Shown: piece by piece, positions 8,615 through 16,756 of the stretch
Position numbering within the stretch: position 1 is the first letter of the stretch
Layout: each line of letters begins with the position of its first letter
Assembly (NCBI GenBank): GCA_030427825.1
Contig: JAUICO010000021.1
Coordinates: 1-52,570 of the forward strand
Reading direction: 5' to 3'
Origin: a bacterium
Lineage (GTDB): Bacteria; Myxococcota_A; Bradymonadia; REDH01
DNA: 52,570 nucleotides
Notes under the pieces: model-generated
What the model was told of the DNA's origin: nothing
Seen by the model: the letters and a program-made list of their open reading frames with translations, nothing else
Database searches by the model: none
Position numbers and translations under genes: made by a program

Positions 8615-9748
8615 ATGGGCTTTTCGCATCGTTCGGTGCCAGCATCGCTTCGTGAACTTTTGCAGCCCGGCCGAGGGCCGGACGACGCCTCCCTGGAGGC
8701 CGCTCCGCAACAGGTCACGGCCGCGCCTTCCCGCCGAACGGCGTTCAAGCCCAAAGACCGTATCACCGGCATGATCGTCGGCTGCGCGGTTGGCGACGCT
8801 CTGGGAATGCCGGTTGAGGGCGTGGAGACACGCCTCACCCTGCACGCGTTGAATCGCCTTGGCGGCATCCGTGACTTTCTCGCGCCACAGCCTCACGTAA
8901 TCCGCACCCTGCGGCGCCTGCGTCCCGGCTGTTGGACCGACGACACCCAGCTTACCCTCGCCGTGGCCCGCGCCATGACGAGAGCCGGCGGCATGAGCTA
9001 CGACGCGATCGCCGACGCGCACATCGAAGCCTTCGAGACGCTGGAGCTGCGCGGGTGGGACACCACTACCAAGCAGGCCTGTCGACGTCTCGCTCAGGGC
9101 ACACCGCGCCAGCGCTCGGGCAAGCTGGGCGGAAGCGGCAACGGCGTCGCGATGAAGATCTCGCCCGTCGCCGCATGGTCATTCATGCGCAAAGAGAGCC
9201 GCGAGCAGCTCCTGAACCACTGCGTCGCGATCGGCGCGATGACTCACTACGATCCCAGGGCCGTCGTCGGCGCCTACCTGATCGCTCTACAGATCCGTGA
9301 CGCGCTGGCATCTCCCCGACGCTGGGAGCCGGCACCGGAGCGTTACTCCGAGCTGATCGAGGAGGCCGCATGGGCCGAAGCACAGCTGGTGCAGACGCTC
9401 GGAGCGTCGGACGATCCTATCTCGCAGAATCTCCGCGAGGTCGAGGACGGCATCGGCGAGGCACCGCTTGAGCTCGCTGAGCTCTGCAACGGCGCAACCT
9501 CCTATGTCTGCAACTCGGTCACCTACGTCACCGCCCTGCTGTGCAGCGCACCGTGGGAATTCGAGGACGGCATCATCGCTGCAGTCAACGGCGGCGGCGA
9601 CACAGACACCAACGGCTCCATGGTGGGAGCAGTCCTGGGCGCGGCCTACGGCGTGCGTAAGCTCCCGCGTCGCTTCGTCGACAAGGTCGAGGAGTCAGAG
9701 ATGATTCGCGACCTCGGCAGCCGTTTCGCGGACATGCTCACCGTCTGA
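8615..9748 (+). CDS. ADP-ribosylglycohydrolase family protein
   Basis: A 377-residue cytoplasmic hydrolase of the ARH/DraG family, which removes ADP-ribose from proteins or related acceptors using two Mg ions. The fold signature is complete: GCAVGDALGMPVEG at 56-69, TDDTQ at 108-112, GNG at 175-177 before VAMKISP, and GGGDTDTNG at 327-335 with the paired metal-binding Asp residues. An N-terminal extension of about 48 residues precedes the domain. ATG 8615 is preceded by AGGTGAG at normal spacing. No DraT-like ADP-ribosyltransferase or nitrogenase gene is in the window, so a general role in reversing ADP-ribosylation is more likely than nitrogenase control. The gene stands alone on its strand. 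Confidence 0.92.
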   Translation: MGFSHRSVPASLRELLQPGRGPDDASLEAAPQQVTAAPSRRTAFKPKDRITGMIVGCAVGDALGMPVEGVETRLTLHALNRLGGIRDFLAPQPHVIRTLRRLRPGCWTDDTQLTLAVARAMTRAGGMSYDAIADAHIEAFETLELRGWDTTTKQACRRLAQGTPRQRSGKLGGSGNGVAMKISPVAAWSFMRKESREQLLNHCVAIGAMTHYDPRAVVGAYLIALQIRDALASPRRWEPAPERYSELIEEAAWAEAQLVQTLGASDDPISQNLREVEDGIGEAPLELAELCNGATSYVCNSVTYVTALLCSAPWEFEDGIIAAVNGGGDTDTNGSMVGAVLGAAYGVRKLPRRFVDKVEESEMIRDLGSRFADMLTV

Positions 9749-9940
9749 GAGAGGCCTCTCCCCTGTACTCGGCACATCGCCGCAGTACACGGACCTGTCT
9801 CCGGCCGCTCCGGCCTCCCACGCCCCCCCGAAGAGAAGCACGTGCTGCTCAGGGGCCGGGAGCCTGTGTCCTGGGCGGCTCTTCACCGCTTGGCCGCCTT
9901 GGCGGCTGTGGTCTGGCCGATCTGCGATTCTACGGAGCTC

Positions 9941-12085
9941 TCAGGGCCCCATATCTCCGCCGCCCGCCGGAACAAGTGCGGGCAGGGAGTCGTCGTCGTT
10001 GTCCAGGGCGTCAGGCGCCGCTTCCTGCTGCGTGGCGACTCGCGCATCCACCAGGTTTCCAGCCGCGTCGCGGGTCAGCACCCGACCATCTGCCGATAGC
10101 GCGAGGTTGGGCCGACTGCGGGTGCCGCTGCAATCCAGGTCAGCAACGGCCGACGGATCCAGACGCATCCGATCGTAGCGATACACGTCAGAGAGGAAGT
10201 TCGCGTGGCCCTCATCGTCGATTCGGACGACGTAGTATTCGATATGTACAGGGATCGGTGTTCTCAGGTTGATGCGATGCTCGCGCCCGTGTTCCTGAAT
10301 TCGCTCGATATTCGCCGCATCCCATTGCCCATCGTTCGTCAACACGTACTCAAGCAGTCCCATCGGGTCCTGCACACGCATGCAACCGTGTGAGAAGGCA
10401 CGGATCGGGTAGTCGAAAAACCCGCGCCGCGGCGTGTCGTGCATGTAGGTCCCGTGAGGGTTCGGGAAGATGAACTTCACGGCGCCCAGGGCGTTGTTCT
10501 CGCCCGGCAGCTGGCGAACGAAGGTGCCGCCGTCGGAGCGCGTCTCGTACTCGTACCCGTGCGTCTCGAAATACGTCGGGTCCTCAAGCAGGGCCGGCAG
10601 CAACTCCTCACGCATGATCCGAGGCGGCACGTTCCAGTAGGGATTCACGACTACGTAGCTCATGACCGCCGATTGTATCGGCGTAGCGTTCACGTATTGT
10701 TTGCGGCCGCCGATGCACTCCTGCTGCCGATTTCCCACGACGATCCGGTAGCGCATCTCGCGCACCCCGTTTCGCCACACCTCGGCGTGAAAGTCCGGGA
10801 TATTTACGAGGAAGTAGTAGTCTGCGTCTCCGATGCGGCTCTCGCGCCAGCGCTGAAGGGTCAGGTCGATCTGGGCGAGGCGGTCTTCTGCTGGGGTGTT
10901 GATCGAGCTCCAGAATCCGCGAGACGAGCTCCCGGTCTCCTCCATCTGGTGCGTGCGTTGATACAGCTTCACCGCGTCCTCAAGCTCACGCGTAAAGGTG
11001 TTTCCTACCTCGCCCGCATACAGGCCTTCTGCAGCCAGGCGCTCCGCCAGCGTCCGCACGGCGTTGCCGCGGGATCCGCGAGACATCGCCTGCGCGGGGA
11101 CCTCCGGCCATCCGCCTGAGGCGACGATCTGGGCGTAGCGGCGGCGCTCGGTGACCAGCTTTGCGTACTGGTCATGATGCGGCTCATGCGCCCGCAACGC
11201 CGCCTGTGCGGCGTCGTAGTCCGCTGAGCTGCTGAATGATTCCCAGGATGCACGCATCTGCTCGCCGATAATGCGCAGCTGCTCTTCCTCGTCGGCCTCC
11301 GGATTCGCATGAATCCAGTTGCCGTTGCGCATGTCGTAGCCGAAGTCGAGGAAAGCGTCCGCGATGCGTGCCTCCAGCATTGCGTCGCCGCCGGCAGCGG
11401 CTCGTGCGGCGACGAGGCGCTGCCGGTGGATTCGCCAGTGCTCCGGCAGCGGCGAAGTTGACGCTGTGGGCGCTGAGAAGATCCGTCGGAGGATCTCGCT
11501 GACCATGTCGTCGCGTTCTCGGAGCGCCGGATCTTCGATCAGTGAGCTCAGCGCATCCAACTCTGCCGGTCGCAGGCCGGGCATGGGAATGCGCTCAAGA
11601 GCGCTTCGTAGCTCGTCCTGCCGCTGCGCCGCCTCGCGAATCGCAGGTCGCAGGTACTTGTCGGGGCCCAAACCGTGGTGTTCGAGGTCGGGGACGTAGT
11701 GGAAGAATGCCTGCGCCCGGTGCGTCAGCTCTCCATCTCGGACGAAGATCGGCTCCCAGCCGGTGTCTCGGTACAGCTCGGCGAGCATCGCCATTCGCTT
11801 GAGTCCGATCGGCGGCTCATCGGTCGTGAGCAGAAAGCGCAGCGGCTCCGACTGCACGCGGTCCGCCAGGTACTCCGCGTAGAGACCGGGGAAGCTGGAA
11901 CGCAGCGCCCGCCGCGCGTTGCGCGACCCCGGCGCGATCTCTTCGACGGATTCGACGACGGCGGGCTCGTCGCCGGCCTTCGTTCCGCAGGCGCTCAGCG
12001 ACGTGACCAGCGCCAGTGCCGACACGAGCGCCAGGCTCGAAAGAGGTCCGGTTCGAGCAGCGAATACATGCATTGCGCACTTCAT
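9941..12085 (-). CDS. L,D-transpeptidase lipoprotein (YcbB/LdtD-like)
   Basis: A 714-residue envelope enzyme. A hydrophobic signal ends in the lipobox SLSAC (Cys 33), so it is likely anchored in a membrane facing the periplasm. An alpha-helical scaffold follows. A peptidoglycan-binding-like segment (SRGNAVRTLAERLAAEGLY) comes next, then the YkuD catalytic domain with HGTYMHDT and SHGCMR; Cys 568 is the predicted nucleophile. This order matches YcbB-type L,D-transpeptidases, which form 3-3 crosslinks in peptidoglycan. The tail after the catalytic domain (about 70 residues, acidic) is unusual. ATG 12085 is chosen for the signal peptide; a TTG at 12091 and ATG at 12073 are alternatives, none with a clear Shine-Dalgarno sequence. 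A small membrane-protein gene lies 46 bases upstream on the same strand. Confidence 0.9.
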   Translation of the reverse strand: MKCAMHVFAARTGPLSSLALVSALALVTSLSACGTKAGDEPAVVESVEEIAPGSRNARRALRSSFPGLYAEYLADRVQSEPLRFLLTTDEPPIGLKRMAMLAELYRDTGWEPIFVRDGELTHRAQAFFHYVPDLEHHGLGPDKYLRPAIREAAQRQDELRSALERIPMPGLRPAELDALSSLIEDPALRERDDMVSEILRRIFSAPTASTSPLPEHWRIHRQRLVAARAAAGGDAMLEARIADAFLDFGYDMRNGNWIHANPEADEEEQLRIIGEQMRASWESFSSSADYDAAQAALRAHEPHHDQYAKLVTERRRYAQIVASGGWPEVPAQAMSRGSRGNAVRTLAERLAAEGLYAGEVGNTFTRELEDAVKLYQRTHQMEETGSSSRGFWSSINTPAEDRLAQIDLTLQRWRESRIGDADYYFLVNIPDFHAEVWRNGVREMRYRIVVGNRQQECIGGRKQYVNATPIQSAVMSYVVVNPYWNVPPRIMREELLPALLEDPTYFETHGYEYETRSDGGTFVRQLPGENNALGAVKFIFPNPHGTYMHDTPRRGFFDYPIRAFSHGCMRVQDPMGLLEYVLTNDGQWDAANIERIQEHGREHRINLRTPIPVHIEYYVVRIDDEGHANFLSDVYRYDRMRLDPSAVADLDCSGTRSRPNLALSADGRVLTRDAAGNLVDARVATQQEAAPDALDNDDDSLPALVPAGGGDMGP

Positions 12086-12131
12086 AAACAAGGTCGGGCC
12101 GCGTCGCCGAATGGGTCACGGCCCCGGGTCA

Positions 12132-12284
12132 TTACTCAGAGACGGTCTGCGCCGGGACTTCGGTCTCAACCAGCGCGCAGCCGTTCTTAGGCACAAAGAC
12201 CAGAAAAACAACCGCTATGAGCAGCAGCAGCAGCACACCCGGCTCTTCGGGAACGAAAATCAGCTTACGCTTGTCACTGGCCAT
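12132..12284 (-). CDS. Small single-pass membrane protein, 50 aa
   Basis: A short gene easily missed because it encodes only 50 residues. ATG 12284 is preceded by GGGTGAG at four bases. The product has a charged N-terminus (MASDKRKLIFVPEEPG) and one hydrophobic helix at about residues 17-31 (VLLLLLIAVVFLVFV). A Lys and a Cys follow (PKNGC), then an acidic C-terminus ending at a TAA. The pattern suggests a bitopic inner-membrane protein. It sits 46 bases upstream of the L,D-transpeptidase on the same strand, so the two probably share a transcript and the peptide may serve envelope work. No homologue is recognised. Strong ribosome site, clean hydrophobic segment and placement are the reasons to call it. 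Confidence 0.65.
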   Translation of the reverse strand: MASDKRKLIFVPEEPGVLLLLLIAVVFLVFVPKNGCALVETEVPAQTVSE

Positions 12285-12489
12285 TACTCACCCGGTCGAC
12301 AGTTCCAGATACCGCGACGAGATGCCCGCGCGGCACGCAGCCGTCAAGGCCGCACTTGCGGTGCGGCGGCCCGGGGATCACTACAGCCTGCGCCATAAGG
12401 TCGCCCCACAGCAGCGGCCGGCTACTGCGCGTTTGACTTCATGCACGAATCTCAACATTGTCGGGCGGACGACCGGGGGCACCACGTAC

Positions 12490-14601
12490 ATGCGCCGAAA
12501 CTCAGCACTACTCGCCGGTATTCTTGCCTGTACCGTCAGCGCCCTCGCTGCGGCACAGACCATTGATGACGTAGCGCCGTCGGACCTCGACCGCGGCTCG
12601 CAGCCCGAGCTGACAATCACCGGCAGCTCCCTCAGTGGCGCCGACGGCGCGACCATCAGCGGTTCCGGCATCAGCGTGACAGACGTCGAGGTCGTGGGGG
12701 CTTCCGAGCTTCGCGTGGGACTTCTTGTCGGCGAAAACGCCGCAGCGGGGCCGCGCACACTCAGCGTTCTCGACGGCGGTGTCACGCTGGCAACGACGAC
12801 GGTTCATGTCGCCGTTGGCGCCCTTGAGCTGCTCTTTATTGATCCCCCGAATGGGGTCCGCGGTGCCACCGTACCCGTCATCATCGGCGGCCGAAACCTG
12901 GACGGGAGCTCGGCACTCGCAATCTCGGGAGGTGTTCAGGCCGGCGACTATGTCGTCACCTCACCCACACGGGCCACGGCGGTCCTGACAATTCCGGAGG
13001 CTGCGTTCTCCGGTCCACAGGATGCGGTGTTTTCTGCCGACAGCGGTAACGTTATCGTGCGCGACGCGTTTGTAGTGGCTGCTGGAGAACCACACATCAA
13101 CTCGCTCTTTCCGACCGAGCTCGAGCGCGGAACGCAAACAAATGTGTCAGTCGGTGGTTCGGATCTTGATCGCATTTCTTCGATGTTTGTCGGTGGTCGG
13201 GTATTGGTAGACGACTTCGTGGCGACATCGGCCGCGGCAGCCGAAGCGACCCTGTTTGTGCGCGACGACGCCGCCGTCGGCGTCCGCCAGGTCTCGTTTA
13301 TCACCGACGAAGGAGTGACACTCGCGAGTCGGCGCGAGGTCACCGTTGTCCCGGGCGAGCTGAGCGTACGCGGCGTCAGCCCCGCATTGTTCGGCCGCGG
13401 AACCACGGTTCGCATCGAAGTCACCGGTGCGAATTTGGACGGAGTCACCGAGGTTCGCGCGGGAGGCGGAGTCACGATTTCAAACATCGACGCGACGCGG
13501 CCTCACCGCATCTACTTTGATGCTGTCATTGATAGCGCGGCGATTCCCGGGTTTCGCACACTCGAAGTCGTCGGCCCAAACGGCGATGACTCCCTTGCGG
13601 GGGTTATATTTGTTGACGACGTCCACCTTCCGGACCCCGAAGTCCTACTTCCTGACGAGGTCCGCTTCACCGACACCGCAATCGGAGCGACAGGAATCGC
13701 CGGCTTTGTGATCGAGAACACCGGACAGATCGACGAGACTCTCTTCTTCTCGGCGCCCTTCGGTGACGTCGAGTTCTTTTCACTGGCCGCAGACGACGGC
13801 GTCCTCGATGGGCGGGAGACGATGATTGTTCAGATAGATGCGGGACGCACCGCGTCCGTTTTCGCGCGCTTCGACCCGCAGTTCAACGCCCTCGTCGGCG
13901 CGGCGTGGGAAGTGAGCGCGAGAAATGGGGTTCCCGTCGGCGATGTTGTGTTTCGCGGACGGGGAATCACCGAGCAGCTGCTTACAGTTCCCGCCGAGAT
14001 CGATGCCGGCAACCTGACCGCCGGCGAGGCGTTTGTGCTACCGAATGTGTTCACGACGCTGGCGGACGGTATTCTCCCGCAGACCAGCGAGTTTCGGGAG
14101 CAGTCCATTCGCATACATCGAGATGGTGTCGCAGTTGATGACAGCTTGTTTGAAGTCGATGTGGTGAACGCGGGTTCGGGAGATACCACCTGGTGGGGTA
14201 GCACGGAGATTCACTGGCAGGTCACGCCCATCGTCGACGGTACCTACTCCGGCGCGCTGATGTTGCGCTCGGATAACGACAACGCACCCCTCGTCGAGAT
14301 TCCAATCTCTTTCACCGTCGGCGACGTTGCCGTGGAGCCCACGGACGGAGGCGACGTTGATGCGGCGGACACCACGGTACGCGACATCGGTACAGATGCA
14401 CAGGATGCGGGCGGTAGCGACATCGCTACCGATACGAGTCTTCCGGACGCAAACAATGCGCAGGACGTGGCAGCCGCAGAGGGTGGTGACAACGGGAACG
14501 AAGGCTGCTGTGCACAATCGAGGCAGAGCGCGCCGGGCTCTGCGCTCCTCAGCGGGCTTGTACTGGCTCTCGCAGTACGCGCAGGTCGACGTCGCAGCTG
14601 A
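12490..14601 (+). CDS. Secreted TIG-repeat surface protein with MYXO-CTERM-like tail
   Basis: A 703-residue exported protein. Signal peptide at 1-22 (LLAGILACTVSALAAA). Four consecutive beta-sandwich units of about 85 residues follow, with openings such as IDDVAPSDLDRGSQPELTI, INSLFPTELERGTQTNVSV and VRGVSPALFGRGTTVRIEV; these look like IPT/TIG domains. A different beta domain then carries the pattern seen in ASH-type or choice-of-anchor modules (VRFTDTAIGATGIAGFVIEN). An Asp/Ala-rich linker leads to GCC, a hydrophobic span and RAGRRRS. That tail resembles MYXO-CTERM sorting signals, implying processing and display at the cell surface. ATG 12490 begins the signal peptide; the frame is open to 12217 but without signal features. 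Ligand unknown; adhesion or envelope structure is an inference. Confidence 0.85.
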   Translation: MRRNSALLAGILACTVSALAAAQTIDDVAPSDLDRGSQPELTITGSSLSGADGATISGSGISVTDVEVVGASELRVGLLVGENAAAGPRTLSVLDGGVTLATTTVHVAVGALELLFIDPPNGVRGATVPVIIGGRNLDGSSALAISGGVQAGDYVVTSPTRATAVLTIPEAAFSGPQDAVFSADSGNVIVRDAFVVAAGEPHINSLFPTELERGTQTNVSVGGSDLDRISSMFVGGRVLVDDFVATSAAAAEATLFVRDDAAVGVRQVSFITDEGVTLASRREVTVVPGELSVRGVSPALFGRGTTVRIEVTGANLDGVTEVRAGGGVTISNIDATRPHRIYFDAVIDSAAIPGFRTLEVVGPNGDDSLAGVIFVDDVHLPDPEVLLPDEVRFTDTAIGATGIAGFVIENTGQIDETLFFSAPFGDVEFFSLAADDGVLDGRETMIVQIDAGRTASVFARFDPQFNALVGAAWEVSARNGVPVGDVVFRGRGITEQLLTVPAEIDAGNLTAGEAFVLPNVFTTLADGILPQTSEFREQSIRIHRDGVAVDDSLFEVDVVNAGSGDTTWWGSTEIHWQVTPIVDGTYSGALMLRSDNDNAPLVEIPISFTVGDVAVEPTDGGDVDAADTTVRDIGTDAQDAGGSDIATDTSLPDANNAQDVAAAEGGDNGNEGCCAQSRQSAPGSALLSGLVLALAVRAGRRRS

Positions 14602-14622
14602 CTGTCGGCGCCCGTAACACGC

Positions 14623-15357
14623 TCAGGAGATCAGCACGTACTTCAGTACGTTGACATCCACGTCTCCGGTGACCTGCTGCTGCAGCTTTCGAATTGCAGC
14701 GGAGTGCAGCTGGCTGACTCGGCCTACCGTTACGTTCAGGATGACCGCTACCTCCTGCATCGTCAGGCCTTCTACGTAGTAGAGCGAGAGTACAAACCGG
14801 AGGCGCTCCGGGAGCGTGTCGAAAGCAGCTCGGAACTCGTCACGCACCTGTGTGGCCGCGATCACTGTGTCACCGGCGACCGTAGTTTCGTCTTCAATGT
14901 ACTCGACGAAACGTCGTGAGCGACCGGAGTCGTCCCTGTCCAGGTCTTCGAATCCGACGACCGCGCCGCCCGCAATTCGCTGCCGCAGTGTTGCGAAACG
15001 CTCAATATCGACACCCATCCTTGCGGCGATCTCGTCACTCTCCGGACGTCGCCCGAGCTCAGCAATCAGCTCGTGCTTGATGCGTTCGATTTCGTTGGCC
15101 TTCTCACGGAGGCTTCGGGGAAGCATGTCCAGGTCGCGCAGCTCATCAACCATCGCTCCCCGAATCCGAGTTCGTGCGAATCCGATGAAGCTGACGTTTC
15201 GGCCCGGGTCGTACCTGTCCACGGCCTCAATGAGGCCGATCGTGCCCGCGCTGCAAAGGTCATCGAATGCCACACTGGGCGGCAGCCGCACCAGCATGCG
15301 CCGCGCGATCCGCTCAACGAGCGGCCGATACTTTTCAATCAGGGCGGCGCGATCCAC
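14623..15357 (-). CDS. RNA polymerase sigma factor, FliA/WhiG type
   Basis: A 244-residue sigma-70 family factor lacking region 1. Region 2 is LVERIARRM, then FDDLCSAGTIGLIEAVDRYD and FIGFARTRIRGAMVDELRD. Region 3 follows (LGRRPESDEIAARMGV). Region 4 has LPERLRFVLSLYYVEGLTMQ and a helix-turn-helix (EVAVILNVTVGRVSQLHSAA). This is the layout of FliA/WhiG. GTG 15357 is preferred because GGGAGAAG lies eight bases upstream and the conserved domain begins at once; GTG 15420 is the longer alternative. No flagellar or chemotaxis genes are in the window, so control of flagella cannot be assumed. It follows the TerB-like gene by 84 bases on the same strand and may be cotranscribed with it. Confidence 0.93.
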   Translation of the reverse strand: MDRAALIEKYRPLVERIARRMLVRLPPSVAFDDLCSAGTIGLIEAVDRYDPGRNVSFIGFARTRIRGAMVDELRDLDMLPRSLREKANEIERIKHELIAELGRRPESDEIAARMGVDIERFATLRQRIAGGAVVGFEDLDRDDSGRSRRFVEYIEDETTVAGDTVIAATQVRDEFRAAFDTLPERLRFVLSLYYVEGLTMQEVAVILNVTVGRVSQLHSAAIRKLQQQVTGDVDVNVLKYVLIS

Positions 15358-15441
15358 AGGGACAGCTTCTCCCGGATTTCGGCAGGCCGCCGGGCCGGTC
15401 AGTTCCCTTCCGCCTGTCACGGATTGGCGTAGGACCGGAAC

Positions 15442-16011
15442 TCAGCTCATCTTGCGCATGAACGCGTCTTGAGCATCCTTGCCGAGTGTATCGGCAATCT
15501 TCCTGATCAGCTCCTTCTCCTCACCGGAGACAGAAGCAAACCCGAGGACACCGCCGGCGGCATCTGCGACCTGAAAGCACAGCTCGACAATGGAGCCGGC
15601 GTTGTCGCCCTGTTCTCCGAGTGCCTGCTTTAGCAGGTCCAGCGTCTGATCGAGGAACTCGGCGGAGGGGCGCTCTTCAAGCAGCGACTCGACGAGCACC
15701 CATGCCTCACTCTCGGGCTTGATACCGCGTTGCTCGAGTATCGCGAGGATGCCGGCGCGCTCTCCGCGCTGAATGCGACCGTCAGCCCACGCGACGTGTA
15801 TCAGCGGCAGCAGATCGAAGACACGAACCGTGTCTCCGTCGAAGCCGAGCGCCCGTACGGCCTCGACGAGAGCCTCGTCTGTCGTGTGCAGCTTCTCGCC
15901 GATGGCCTCGCGCTGTGCCGCCTCAGCGGCTGCACGTGCCATATCACGCCGGACTTTCCTGCGTCTTTCGACACTCTTCTCGAGAAAATACTTCCCTTCA
16001 CCGTTGCTCAT
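15442..16011 (-). CDS. TerB-like helical protein
   Basis: A 189-residue cytoplasmic protein. The N-terminal 45 residues are highly charged (EKSVERRRKVRRDMARAAAE). The rest is helical with the TerB-type pattern: LLPLIHVAWADGRIQRGER, then AILAILEQRGI, and a second half ending SVSGEEKELIRKIADTLG. The ADGxxxxGER element is the Asp-rich turn found in TerB/tellurite-resistance-like domains, whose role is metal- or stress-associated but not well defined. ATG 16011 has an excellent ribosome site, AAGGAG, six bases upstream, and a sigma-70 type promoter lies further up. No other ter genes are present. The sigma factor gene follows on the same strand. Confidence 0.75.
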   Translation of the reverse strand: MSNGEGKYFLEKSVERRRKVRRDMARAAAEAAQREAIGEKLHTTDEALVEAVRALGFDGDTVRVFDLLPLIHVAWADGRIQRGERAGILAILEQRGIKPESEAWVLVESLLEERPSAEFLDQTLDLLKQALGEQGDNAGSIVELCFQVADAAGGVLGFASVSGEEKELIRKIADTLGKDAQDAFMRKMS

Positions 16012-16066
16012 ACGCTCCTTTTCGCGCTGGCAAAGCCTTTCAGCCCTGTACGAAGTGAGTCCCCGG

Positions 16067-16096
16067 AGGTTAAGCTTGGCACGCCCGAGGTGTCAA
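16067..16096 (-). promoter_or_regulatory. Predicted sigma-70 promoter of the TerB-like gene
   Basis: On the minus strand TTGACA (16096-16091) is followed after 18 bases by TAACCT (16072-16067). The -35 box is perfect; the -10 box keeps the first T, the A and the last T. It lies about 55 bases before the start codon at 16011. The remainder of the 348-base gap between the TerB-like gene and rpmG holds only this promoter and a terminator candidate. Confidence 0.5.
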
Positions 16097-16237
16097 TCGC
16101 AGACGGCGCCACAGTCACCGCGTTGTGCGCCGAGGGTGACCCCGGAATGAGGCCCGGTGCAGCGCTCTTTTCGCGCCGACCGGCGTACGCTCGCCGCCCT
16201 CGATCACGACCGGCGCTCCTACCGGGCGACCGGAAGG

Positions 16238-16278
16238 CAAAAATCAGGAAACCGCGAGCAGCAACGCTGTCCGCGGTT
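16238..16278 (-). terminator. Intrinsic terminator candidate after rpmG
   Basis: On the minus strand AACCGCG (16278-16272) pairs perfectly with CGCGGTT (16256-16250). The 15-base interior can form a further three-pair stem. TTTTT follows six bases later (16243-16239). It lies about 80 bases beyond the rpmG stop. The gap between stem and U run is longer than ideal. Confidence 0.4.
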
Positions 16279-16359
16279 GGTTTCTACCCCTGCGGGGCCG
16301 TTGTCGCTCGTTGAGCGGCTTCCCCGGCCCGTCTACCCGTCCGAAGCGGGCCCGCGCGG

Positions 16360-16515
16360 CTACTTAATCTTCGCTTCTTTGAAGTCGACGTGCTTTCGCA
16401 CGACCGGGTCGTACTTCTTGATGAGCAGCTTGTCCGGGGTGTTCCGGCGGTTCTTCGTTGTCGTGTAGAAGAATCCGGTCCCAGCGGACGATACAAGACG
16501 AATTTTCTCGCGCAC
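16360..16515 (-). CDS. rpmG: 50S ribosomal protein L33
   Basis: A 51-residue protein, full length for L33. The conserved core is plain: [18 protein letters not shown], then [15 protein letters not shown] and a basic C-terminus ([11 protein letters not shown]). It belongs to the large ribosomal subunit near the E site. This copy lacks the CxxC pairs of the zinc-binding form, so it is the C-minus, zinc-independent type. GTG 16515 starts the conserved N-terminus and is preceded by GGAGG at about six bases; the longer frame to 16746 has no support. The gene is isolated here from tRNA, secE and nusG genes, which often neighbour it. A sigma-70 promoter is visible upstream. Confidence 0.95.
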   Translation of the reverse strand: MREKIRLVSSAGTGFFYTTTKNRRNTPDKLLIKKYDPVVRKHVDFKEAKIK

Positions 16516-16545
16516 AGCGGCCTCCGAGGCTCGATGGGGAGGCGC

Positions 16546-16574
16546 GTCGTATTCGGGGCTTCTCTGCCTGTCAA
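16546..16574 (-). promoter_or_regulatory. Predicted sigma-70 promoter of rpmG
   Basis: On the minus strand a perfect TTGACA (16574-16569) is followed after 17 bases by TACGAC (16551-16546), which keeps the conserved T, A and A of the -10 element. The predicted start is about 20-25 bases before the GTG of rpmG, leaving room for the GGAGG ribosome site. Confidence 0.55.
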
Positions 16575-16720
16575 GCGCGCAAAGCGTGATCTGATGGGGG
16601 TTCTGAGGTCCGCGATCAGCGTTGGCTGCCTCCGCGGGCGTGGTGCCGAGCCGGCCTGGAGGTATTCCCGGGTGACCGGGGCTTCCCGGGACTCGTCCGG
16701 AATCAAACACAGACCCGCCG

Positions 16721-16756
16721 AACCAAACACGTGAACATGCGTTCATATGTTTGGTT
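16721..16756. repeat. 36-base imperfect inverted repeat, operator-like
   Basis: AACCAAACA at 16721-16729 is mirrored by TGTTTGGTT at 16748-16756. Inside, GTGAAC faces GTTCAT around a four-base centre ATGC, with one mismatch and one G-T pair. A third copy of AACCAAAC occurs at 16911-16918 and AATCAAACA just upstream. The site lies in a comparatively AT-rich gap between divergent rpmG and the histone H1-like gene, so a dimeric regulator could bind it. Confidence 0.5.

Noticed and set aside
8423..9022. Minus-strand frame of 199 codons
   Set aside because: It is antisense to the ADP-ribosylglycohydrolase and its upstream region, with no ribosome site or recognisable product.
9750..9940. Several small GC palindromes after the ADP-ribosylglycohydrolase gene as a terminator
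   Set aside because: GAGAGGCCTCTC and GCCGCC-TT-GGCGGC are short, and none is followed by a T run.
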